The notes under the pieces were generated by a model, which saw only the letters and a list, made by a program, of their open reading frames with translations, searched no databases and was not told where the DNA came from. DNA of 64,000 bases from Ignavibacteriota bacterium (GTDB taxonomy: Bacteria; Bacteroidota; Ignavibacteria; UBA10030): assembly GCA_003170475.1 (NCBI GenBank), contig PMZI01000013.1, positions 34,886-98,885 of the forward strand. Direction: 5' to 3'. Each line of letters starts with the position of its first letter. Positions within the stretch are counted from its first letter, which is position 1. This document shows, piece by piece, positions 8,857 through 16,297 of the stretch. The position numbers were made by a program, and so were the translations under genes.

Positions 8857-9792
8857 TTGACCGGCGAAATCATCCTTCAGACGAAAAATCTGGGAAAACA
8901 ATACAAGCATCGATGGGCGGTTCATCACCTCGACCTTGAGGTCTATCGCGGCGATGTTTTTGGTTTTCTTGGACCCAACGGAGCAGGGAAGAGTACGACC
9001 ATCCGGATGCTCCTTTCCCTGGTCCGTCCAACGGAAGGAGAGGTCTTTCTGTTCGGGAAGTCATTGGAAAGAGAGCGCGAAAAGGCGCTCGAATCGATTG
9101 GGGGCATCGTCGAAAAGCCTGATTTCTACGGCTATCTCTCTGCCCACCGAAACCTCGAGATCGTCGGAGCTTTGAACGGCGGCGCAACACGAAAACGCAT
9201 CGAAGAAGTCCTTTCACTCGTGGGATTGTCGACACGCGCTCGCGACAAGGTCAAAACCTTCTCGCACGGCATGAAGCAGCGTCTCGGCATTGCTCAGTCC
9301 CTCTTGGCAGATCCGGAATTTGTCATCCTTGATGAACCGACGAGCGGACTCGATCCTCAGGGGATGAAAGAGATCCGCGAGCTCATCCGTCACCTTGCTT
9401 CCGATCAAAATAAAACCGTGATGCTCTCCTCTCATCTGCTCAACGAGGTGGAGATGGTGGCGAACCGGATGGCGGTCATCAGCCGCGGGGAACTTGTGAC
9501 CCAGGGTGAAGTCGCTTCTTTGCTCGAAAAGGGAGAGAAGTCGGTTGCTCTCCGCGCGAGGCCGAGAGAGAAAGTGAGATCCGTGCTTTCCGCTCACCGG
9601 GGGATTGACAAGGTCGTGGAGACGGGGGAGGAATTCCTGGTGACAATGCCATTCGAAGGTATCCCCGAGTTGGCGCGAGCACTTGTGCGTGAACAGGTCG
9701 ATATCGAGGCGTTGGTGCCGAGGCGATCGTTGGAGGAATACTTCCTGTCGATTACAGAGAGCGACGGTGCAAGCGATAAGGCCAAGTCATAA
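8857..9792 (+). CDS. ABC-2 type transporter, ATP-binding protein
   Basis: This 311-residue protein is the ATPase of an ABC-2 type exporter. Walker A is GPNGAGKST (39-47), the signature motif FSHGMKQ (135-141), Walker B FVILDEP (155-161) and the H-loop His193. The C-terminal 80 residues match the extra domain found in gliding/bacitracin/NatA-like exporter ATPases. The start codon is TTG; no better start is in frame. The permease gene follows after 110 bases that contain a degenerate AT-rich repeat. Substrate is unknown. Confidence 0.92.
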   Translation: MTGEIILQTKNLGKQYKHRWAVHHLDLEVYRGDVFGFLGPNGAGKSTTIRMLLSLVRPTEGEVFLFGKSLEREREKALESIGGIVEKPDFYGYLSAHRNLEIVGALNGGATRKRIEEVLSLVGLSTRARDKVKTFSHGMKQRLGIAQSLLADPEFVILDEPTSGLDPQGMKEIRELIRHLASDQNKTVMLSSHLLNEVEMVANRMAVISRGELVTQGEVASLLEKGEKSVALRARPREKVRSVLSAHRGIDKVVETGEEFLVTMPFEGIPELARALVREQVDIEALVPRRSLEEYFLSITESDGASDKAKS

Positions 9793-9902
9793 ATCCGAAA
9801 TACGAATATCGGAATATGAAACAAATTCTAAACGACAAAATCGAAACTCACAAACCCGATAGGTCACCATTTTAGGATTTCGAATTTCACTTTAGCTTGA
9901 CT
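9793..9902. repeat. GAATATCGAA-family AT-rich repeat
   Basis: This spacer contains ACGAATATCGGAATATGAAAC and ends with TTTCGAATTTCAC, and is a degenerate copy of the element seen at 37015, 37272, 37846 and 37987. It separates the two genes of the ABC exporter without an obvious terminator. Confidence 0.5.
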
Positions 9903-10739
9903 ATGCTACGACTCATTTACTACGAACTCCTCAAGACGTTCCTGAAGAAGCGGACGTATATCGGTTTCGCTTTGGTCGCGGTCATTGTACCGCTGGCCGA
10001 GGTCGCTATGAAGCTTGAGGGAGGGAGATTTCTTCAGTTTTCGCTCCGAACACTTCAGCAGGATTTCCTTTTCGTCGGTAACCTCTTCAATGGGTGGTTC
10101 GTTGCGCACAGCATGATGAACGCCCTCTGGGTTCAGATTCCCCTGCTGATCACATTTGTCGCAGGCGACCAGCTTGCCGGAGAAGCGACCGCCGGAACGT
10201 ACCGGCTGATACTTGTTCGCCCGGTTTCCCGCACACGGATTTTTCTCTCAAAATTTTTTACGACAGCCATCTATACCATTGTCTTTGTGGGGTTCCTCGG
10301 TGTTCTGAGCGTAGGACTGGCCCTCACGCTCCTCGGCCGAGGCGATTTGGTCGTCATGCAGAGGGGAATCCTCATCCTGTCCGAATCGGACGTAGCATGG
10401 AGGTTCCTGGTTGCCTATTTCCTTGCTGCCTGGGCGATGCTGACGATTGCTTCCCTGGCTTTCTTGTTTTCATCGTTCGTGGAGAATGCAATTGGTCCCA
10501 TTATCGGTACGATGGGAATCAACATTGTGTTCCTCCTCATCACCGTGATCCCCGTGGATTTGTTCAAAGACATCAAGCCGTACCTTTTCTCGAATTACAT
10601 GAACGTATGGCAGCAGGTGTTTGAGGATCCGATTCCCTGGGATTCCATCGGCAACTCTGTGGCCATTCTCGGAGCGTATTCGATTGGCTTCGTCTTCATC
10701 GCGTGGCTGATCTTCCGCCGTAAGGACATTCTTTCATAG
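9903..10739 (+). CDS. ABC-2 type transporter, permease
   Basis: This 278-residue inner-membrane protein has about six membrane segments in the ABC-2 permease layout. It starts MLRLIYYELLKTFLKKRTYIGF, has a large loop after helix 1, then a GDQLAGEATAGTYRLILVRPVSR motif between helices 2 and 3 typical of ABC-2 exporters. ATG at 9903 is preferred to the TTG two codons earlier. With the preceding ATPase it forms a complete exporter. Possible substrates include peptides, ions or drugs; nothing in the sequence decides. Confidence 0.88.
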   Translation: MLRLIYYELLKTFLKKRTYIGFALVAVIVPLAEVAMKLEGGRFLQFSLRTLQQDFLFVGNLFNGWFVAHSMMNALWVQIPLLITFVAGDQLAGEATAGTYRLILVRPVSRTRIFLSKFFTTAIYTIVFVGFLGVLSVGLALTLLGRGDLVVMQRGILILSESDVAWRFLVAYFLAAWAMLTIASLAFLFSSFVENAIGPIIGTMGINIVFLLITVIPVDLFKDIKPYLFSNYMNVWQQVFEDPIPWDSIGNSVAILGAYSIGFVFIAWLIFRRKDILS

Positions 10740-10772
10740 TCACTCCACGACACCATCCATAAGGGAGAATCT

Positions 10773-12050
10773 GTGGACATCCGGGCAAGTCTCCGAAAGG
10801 TTCGAAGCGATTTTCATCCGACATTCTGGGTTGCGAATGGCATGGAGCTGTTTGAGCGTCTGGCCTACTACGGCCAACAAATTGTCTTCATGATCTACAT
10901 GCGCAACAAGCTCGGATTTACGGAAGCGGAGGCGGGGCAGCTTTCCGGGATGTTTGGTGGATTAATCTACCTTTTGCCGATTCTGGGCGGCACTCTTGCT
11001 GATAAGTGGGGCTTCCGAAGGGCCTTCAATATCGCGTTTTCCGTTCTGGCGTTGGGCTACTTTCTCATCGGGTCGATGGGAATGAGTGCATTCTCAGGCA
11101 TCTACGGCGGAGCGCCCCAATATTGGTTAATGATGGCGTTTCTGATTCTGACGGCGTTCGGCGGGTCGTTCATCAAGCCCTCCGTCCTGGGAACAGTCGC
11201 AGCGGCCTCAAAGCCCGAAACGAAATCGTTCGGCTATGCCATTTACTACTGGCTGGTCAATGTTGGCGCGATGATAGGACCGACCATCGCCTACTTTGTC
11301 AGGGACAGCTTCGGCAATGAGTTCGTCTATCTGGTGTCATCCCTGAGCTGCTTCGCGATGATCATCGTGAACCTGTTGCTCTACAAGGAAATCAAGCCGG
11401 AAAAGACGGAGGTTGTAGAATCCCTCGGCAAGAAGATGGAAAATCTCTTTGTGGTGCTGGGGAATTTCAAATTCATGATCTTTCTCCTCATCTACTCTCT
11501 CTACTGGATCATTTTCTGGCAAGAGTATATCATTATTCCATACTACGTCACAGATTTTATCGATAAGAATTACCCCTACGAGATTCTTCAATCGTGGTGC
11601 GGCGCGGGAGCGATCATCCTCCTCCAGATTCCCATCAACCGCCTGACAAAGAACATCAAGACTCCCAATGCCATTCTTCTTGGATTCGCGACCTCGAGTC
11701 TCATTTGGATTATCATCGGTATTTACCCGAGTGTCTTCACCATCGGAGCGGGGATTGTCGCGTTTGCCATCGGCGAAATGACGCAGGCGCCGCGGTACTA
11801 CGAATACATTTCGGAAATAGCGCCTCCGGGACAGCAGGGATTGTATCAAGGATATGCATTTCTTCCCATTGCCATTGCGAGGTTCGTCGGTGATCCGATT
11901 GGAGCATGGCTCTATCAGACCTCGAGAGCTGCGGGCAAACCCGAACGTGTCTGGTTCGCGCTGATCGGCATAGGCGTTGCAGGAGCGCTTCTCATGTGGC
12001 TGTACAATGTGATCGTGAAACGAAACGAAACAAAAGTGGCGAGGGCATGA
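10773..12050 (+). CDS. POT/PTR family proton-coupled peptide transporter
   Basis: This 425-residue, roughly 12-helix major facilitator is in the inner membrane. The hallmark ELFERLAYYG near residue 25 is the ExxER...YYG motif of proton:oligopeptide symporters, followed by a GGTLADKWGFRR loop of the MFS type. It probably imports di- and tripeptides with protons. GTG start with a good ribosome-binding site (AAGGGAGAA, 4 bases upstream). The stop overlaps the next start (ATGA), so the LolA-like protein is translationally coupled. It is somewhat short for the family (often 450-500). Confidence 0.88.
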   Translation: MDIRASLRKVRSDFHPTFWVANGMELFERLAYYGQQIVFMIYMRNKLGFTEAEAGQLSGMFGGLIYLLPILGGTLADKWGFRRAFNIAFSVLALGYFLIGSMGMSAFSGIYGGAPQYWLMMAFLILTAFGGSFIKPSVLGTVAAASKPETKSFGYAIYYWLVNVGAMIGPTIAYFVRDSFGNEFVYLVSSLSCFAMIIVNLLLYKEIKPEKTEVVESLGKKMENLFVVLGNFKFMIFLLIYSLYWIIFWQEYIIIPYYVTDFIDKNYPYEILQSWCGAGAIILLQIPINRLTKNIKTPNAILLGFATSSLIWIIIGIYPSVFTIGAGIVAFAIGEMTQAPRYYEYISEIAPPGQQGLYQGYAFLPIAIARFVGDPIGAWLYQTSRAAGKPERVWFALIGIGVAGALLMWLYNVIVKRNETKVARA

Positions 12051-12790
12051 TGCATCGGTCGACTATTGTGCTGATAGTTCTTCTCTTCTGTGCTTCGACG
12101 CTGACGCTGTTGGGGCAGAAGAAAACTCAGACATCTTCGGGTGCTGGCATTTTGCAGAATGTGGCCAAAGGATCTGAAGGAGTTCAGGATTTCGTGGCAA
12201 CTATCGAAGCCAAGGTTGACATGGATCGGCTCCGCGTCCCGAAGATGAACGCCACGTTGTACTTCAAGAAGCCGGATAAGGTTCATTTCGATTCGCCCGG
12301 TTTTGCGATGTTGCCGCGGGAGGGAGTCCTTCTCAATGCCGCAACCTTGCAGGCCCGCTACGACGCCGCGGTGATCGGAGAGGAAGGCACTGAAGGGAAG
12401 AAACTGATGAAGCTTCAACTGACAGGGAAAGAACAGAATATCCGCCCCCACCAGCTCTTTCTGTGGGTCGACCAGACTTCGTGGACGATCGTAAAGATGG
12501 AGTCTGTGCCCTATCAGGGGCGCATCCTGCGGCTTGAATTCACCTACTCGACGCAACCCGGTGGCTTCATCCTCCCGCAGACGTTGAAGGCATCATTCGA
12601 GTCCTCCGGCCGTGACTCGACGCAGCGCCCGCTGGATCTTGATCTGCCGAATGCGCCACAACTCAGTGAGCTGAATCAGCGAGTACCTCGCAGCGGATCT
12701 ATTACCGTCAAGTACCTTGAATACAAGATCAACGTCGGACTGTCGGATGGTATTTTTGAAAAGAAAGAAACTCCGGCCAAGTCAAACTGA
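12047..12790 (+). CDS. LolA-like outer-membrane lipoprotein-sorting protein
   Basis: This 247-residue exported protein has a signal peptide (TIVLIVLLFCASTLTLLGQ) and a LolA/LppX-like fold: the FVATIEAKVDMDRLRVPKMNATLYFKKP stretch, the VHFDSPGF segment and LFLWVDQTSWTIVKMES near the middle. Such proteins bind lipid or lipoprotein in the periplasm. The start overlaps the transporter stop by four bases; a longer open frame upstream overlaps the transporter gene and is rejected because the signal peptide begins here. Role relative to the peptide transporter is unclear. It ends 24 bases before the converging kinase gene. Confidence 0.8.
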   Translation: MMHRSTIVLIVLLFCASTLTLLGQKKTQTSSGAGILQNVAKGSEGVQDFVATIEAKVDMDRLRVPKMNATLYFKKPDKVHFDSPGFAMLPREGVLLNAATLQARYDAAVIGEEGTEGKKLMKLQLTGKEQNIRPHQLFLWVDQTSWTIVKMESVPYQGRILRLEFTYSTQPGGFILPQTLKASFESSGRDSTQRPLDLDLPNAPQLSELNQRVPRSGSITVKYLEYKINVGLSDGIFEKKETPAKSN

Positions 12791-12814
12791 GGAGAGGAAG
12801 AGAGGTGGCGACGC

Positions 12815-13915
12815 CTAGAGAGCCGCAGGTCGCGGAATGTGGACAGTAACAACGGTGCCTTTTCCGATTTCGCTCTGAACGGCGAGAGTGCCGCCGTAGA
12901 GTTGACTCATTTTCAGTGCGATGGCCAGCCCCAGGCCTGAGCCCTGCTGCTCACGGGCCTTGCGCTGAAATTGTTTGTACGCTCCGATTTGAGCAATTTC
13001 CTTCGATTCCATCCCGACTCCGTGATCCTTCACCGTCAGTACCCAGAAGTCGTCAACTGCTTTTGTGGTTACCTCAATCGACTGTCCCCGGCTTGAGAAC
13101 TTGAAGGCATTGTCAACCAACTCTTCCACAATGCGCTTTCCACTCTGTGTCGAGATCGAGGCATCGGCCCCTCCCAAGGACAGCACGACATCCTCTGCTC
13201 GCGCATATTCCTTCCCTTTTTTCTCAACAATTTCCTCGACGTGCAGATCGAACATAACGGTGGTGTCTTTGCCCACGAAGGCCATCGGCGCAGATGTCGC
13301 TGCGAGCATTTCAAGCTGAGCGAACGTGAGGAAGTTTTCGACCATATGACCGAGTCGCGTCGCCGATTTCAGAATGATCTTGGCCATTTCCGAAATCTCC
13401 TCGGGACCCAGCGATTTTACATCGTCTCTGAGAACTTCCGCGAAGCCAATGATGCCGCTGAGAGGAGTCCTGATCTCATGAGGAAGTGACAGGCTCAGGT
13501 TTACACGGAGTTCGTCTAGTTTGCGTTCCGTTTCTTGTTTGACAAGTGCGTGCTTCTGAAGTCTTGTGCGGATTGCGGCTACGAGTTCCCCGATCATAAG
13601 GGGTTTCGTGAGAAAATCATCTGCACCGAGCACCATTCCCTGTCGCATATCGCTTTTTGTGGCTTGACCTGTCAGAAAAATAAACGGAATCATAGCTGTC
13701 GCTGGGTCACCCCGCACGGCCTTCAGGGTCCCGTAACCGTCCAGATTCGGCATGACGATGTCGCAGATGATGAGATCGGGCAGGTGAGTCCTGGCCGCCT
13801 CAACTCCTTCAGTGCCATCGAGAGCGCTCACTGTCTCAAATCCCTCCAGCTGGAGGGACGAAGAGATCATTTCACATACATGTTCATCGTCGTCGATGAC
13901 GAGGATTTTTGCCAT
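12815..13915 (-). CDS. cytosolic response regulator-histidine kinase hybrid
   Basis: This 366-residue signalling protein begins with a receiver domain (acid pair DDD at 8-10, phospho-acceptor Asp52 in LIICDIVMP, Lys104) and continues with HisKA (His146 in LPHEIRTPL) and HATPase_c (N-box Asn269, G1 DHGVGM 297-302, G2 GSGLGL 325-330). There is no membrane segment, so it is cytosolic and probably takes its input as phosphate at the receiver or from a partner kinase. No output regulator is adjacent. It diverges from the metal-transporter gene across 210 bases, which may hold both promoters. Confidence 0.93.
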   Translation of the reverse strand: MAKILVIDDDEHVCEMISSSLQLEGFETVSALDGTEGVEAARTHLPDLIICDIVMPNLDGYGTLKAVRGDPATAMIPFIFLTGQATKSDMRQGMVLGADDFLTKPLMIGELVAAIRTRLQKHALVKQETERKLDELRVNLSLSLPHEIRTPLSGIIGFAEVLRDDVKSLGPEEISEMAKIILKSATRLGHMVENFLTFAQLEMLAATSAPMAFVGKDTTVMFDLHVEEIVEKKGKEYARAEDVVLSLGGADASISTQSGKRIVEELVDNAFKFSSRGQSIEVTTKAVDDFWVLTVKDHGVGMESKEIAQIGAYKQFQRKAREQQGSGLGLAIALKMSQLYGGTLAVQSEIGKGTVVTVHIPRPAAL

Positions 13916-14125
13916 GAGTTTTCTGTTTGTCCAAGGTATCCTTCACAAAATATAGAGAAAGTTGGCAGAGAAACAAGACACAGAATGCCAGTGCATAACC
14001 GAATTACCCCCGCCCGTCGGAACGACTGCGCGGAAATGCAATCGGTATTGATTCTCCGCTTGCCGTGCTCTATATTGAGGCACACGGCCACCGCTTTGAA
14101 GCAACGCTCCTCTGAAAATCAGCCA

Positions 14126-16003
14126 ATGAAAAAGCCGCATCAACCAAATCGAGCCGGTGTCTCGCTCGCCGAGGTGCATGGATCGGTAAAGGTGCCCCAG
14201 ACCGCAGGGATGGTCAAGCGGCTCCTGGCATTTGTCGGCCCTGCTTATCTGGTCAGCGTGGGATACATGGATCCGGGTAACTGGGCCACGGACCTTGAGG
14301 GAGGGGCGCGGTTCGGCTATCAGTTGATTTGGGTTCTCCTGATGTCGAACATGATGGCTATCCTTCTTCAAACCCTCTCCGCCCGCATGGGGATTGTCAC
14401 AGGCCGCGACCTGGCGCAAGCATCCCGCGACAACTTTCCGAGACCAATTTCGTACATCCTATGGGTTTTGTGCGAAGTTGCTATTGCCGCATGCGATCTC
14501 GCAGAAGTCCTTGGTACCGCCATCGGACTGAACTTATTGTTTGGACTCCCGTTGATTTACGGAGTCATCATCACGGGATTCGATACGCTGCTGCTCCTCG
14601 TCATTCAGCAGTATGGCATCCGAAAAATGGAAGCGCTCATCCTGGTCTTCATTGCGACGATAGGAATAAGCTTCATCATCGAGGTCTTTCTCGCCCAACC
14701 CGCCTGGGGCGAAGTGGTGACAGGATTTGTTCCACGCTTGAATTCCGAAAGCCTGTACGTCGCCATCGCCATCATCGGGGCGACCGTGATGCCGCACAAT
14801 CTCTATCTCCACTCTGCTCTCGTGCAAACGCGCAATGTTGGCGACACGGAAGAAAGCAAGCGGATTGCCTGCAAGTACAACCTGATCGATACATCGATTG
14901 CGCTCAACGGTGCTTTTTTTGTGAACGCAGCGATCCTGATTGTCTCGTCAGCAGTGTTCTTTTCGCGTGGCATTGTGGTGACGGAAATCCAGCAAGCGCA
15001 TCAATTGCTTAATCCGTTGCTCGGGACGGCCCTGGCCGGGACGCTGTTCGGTGTTGCGCTGATCGCAGCAGGCCAGAGCTCGACGTTGACCGGCACCCTT
15101 GCAGGGCAGATTGTGATGGAGGGTTTTCTCAAGCTTCGGGTTCGTCCGTTCGTGCGCAGACTGATTACGCGTCTCCTGGCCATCGTGCCAGCCATCATCG
15201 TGATTACCTGGAAGGGTGATTCTGGTTCGTACGATTTGCTCATCCTGAGTCAGGTCATCTTGAGCCTGCAGCTTCCATTCGCTGTTATACCGCTTATCAG
15301 GTTCACGAGCGACAAGCAGATTATGGGTGTGTTTGTGAACAAAGGTTGGGTGAAGGTGCTAGCCTGGATTGTCGCAGGCGCACTCTGCTACTTGAATTCG
15401 ACACTCATCGTGAACCAGATCTCGACTTGGATCGCGTCGGCAGGTTCTGCCGCGATTTGGCTCTGGATAACTGTTGTGCCACTAGCCATAGGGGGCGCAG
15501 TGCTACAGATTTATGTGTCTCTGCCAAAATCCTGGAAGGTCTGGCGCAAGCCGGTACCTCCAGTTCCCGAAACCATCGAGCTCGTGCCGCAGCGGTTCTC
15601 CAAGATCGGCGTTGCGATCGATTACAGCAATGTCGACGCCAAGGTCCTCTCGCACGCACAGACGCTCGCAAAAGGATACGGCTCAACGTTGTATCTCTTC
15701 CATGTGGTAGAAGGAGTGGGAGGGCAGCTCTTCGGCTCCGAGGCGTATGACGATGAAGCGCGTCATGACAAGGAGCAGATTGAACTGTTCGCGAGTCAGA
15801 TCCGCAATACGGGTGTCGAGGTCTTCGTGCTTCTGGGGTACGGACGCGTTCCGGAACAAATCGTGAAAATGTCCAAAGACAGCGGCGTCGATCTCCTCAT
15901 CATGGGGGGACACGGACACCGGGGGCTCAAAGACATCTTCTTCGGCACATCCGTTTCCAAAGTGAGGCACGGAATTTCGATTCCGGTGCTGGTGGTGCAG
16001 TAG
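14126..16003 (+). CDS. Nramp-family metal transporter fused to a universal stress domain
   Basis: This 625-residue protein joins an Nramp/MntH transporter (about 30-470) to a UspA domain (about 490-625). Nramp metal-site motifs are DPGN at 49-52 and MPHNLYLHS at 222-230, on about 11 membrane helices, so it should import Mn2+ or Fe2+ with protons. The Usp part carries the full nucleotide-binding pattern G594-x2-G597-x9-G607-T608, so it could bind ATP and gate transport in response to energy state (inference). The ATG at 14126 is chosen over the much longer open frame because the Nramp N-terminus starts here. A terminator follows at 16116. Confidence 0.93.
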   Translation: MKKPHQPNRAGVSLAEVHGSVKVPQTAGMVKRLLAFVGPAYLVSVGYMDPGNWATDLEGGARFGYQLIWVLLMSNMMAILLQTLSARMGIVTGRDLAQASRDNFPRPISYILWVLCEVAIAACDLAEVLGTAIGLNLLFGLPLIYGVIITGFDTLLLLVIQQYGIRKMEALILVFIATIGISFIIEVFLAQPAWGEVVTGFVPRLNSESLYVAIAIIGATVMPHNLYLHSALVQTRNVGDTEESKRIACKYNLIDTSIALNGAFFVNAAILIVSSAVFFSRGIVVTEIQQAHQLLNPLLGTALAGTLFGVALIAAGQSSTLTGTLAGQIVMEGFLKLRVRPFVRRLITRLLAIVPAIIVITWKGDSGSYDLLILSQVILSLQLPFAVIPLIRFTSDKQIMGVFVNKGWVKVLAWIVAGALCYLNSTLIVNQISTWIASAGSAAIWLWITVVPLAIGGAVLQIYVSLPKSWKVWRKPVPPVPETIELVPQRFSKIGVAIDYSNVDAKVLSHAQTLAKGYGSTLYLFHVVEGVGGQLFGSEAYDDEARHDKEQIELFASQIRNTGVEVFVLLGYGRVPEQIVKMSKDSGVDLLIMGGHGHRGLKDIFFGTSVSKVRHGISIPVLVVQ

Positions 16004-16115
16004 AGAAGATGTGTCTTTGTGGGACAAACATTTGGCGAAGCCATCCCTTCGGGACCTGATTGTCCTGCAGGTCTGACGTACCATGGGTGGACTTGTGGCG
16101 AAATATGTGGACGAA

Positions 16116-16146
16116 AAAGGCCCGGTGCAGGTTGCGCCGGGCCTTT
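16116..16146. terminator. bidirectional rho-independent terminator
   Basis: AAAGGCCCGG (16116-16125) pairs perfectly with CCGGGCCTTT (16137-16146), giving A-run and T-run on opposite sides. It lies between the + strand metal transporter and the - strand amidase, and can serve both. Confidence 0.9.
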
Positions 16147-16215
16147 CATTTGAACAAACAGGCTTAAGAGTGTCTGTGCGCGTTCTTGGTTTCATGAAGC
16201 AGGTAGATTCTTCCT

Positions 16216-16249
16216 GCCCGCCTCGAAGATCCACCGAGAGCAGGCGGGC
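16216..16249. repeat. GCCCGCCT inverted repeat
   Basis: GCCCGCCT (16216-16223) and AGGCGGGC (16242-16249) form an inverted repeat between the terminator and the amidase 3-prime end. A related GC hairpin occurs at 36981-37008. Confidence 0.5.
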
Positions 16250-16297
16250 GTCCCAAGGAACAAAATCGGGACTCAGGATGACGACTGAAACACGTCG

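Noticed and set aside
11915-12556. 213-codon - strand frame
   Set aside because: Fully antisense to the POT transporter and LolA-like genes; Arg/His-rich shadow.
13535-14125. 197-codon extension of the Nramp frame
   Set aside because: Antisense to the REC-kinase; Nramp homology starts at 14126.
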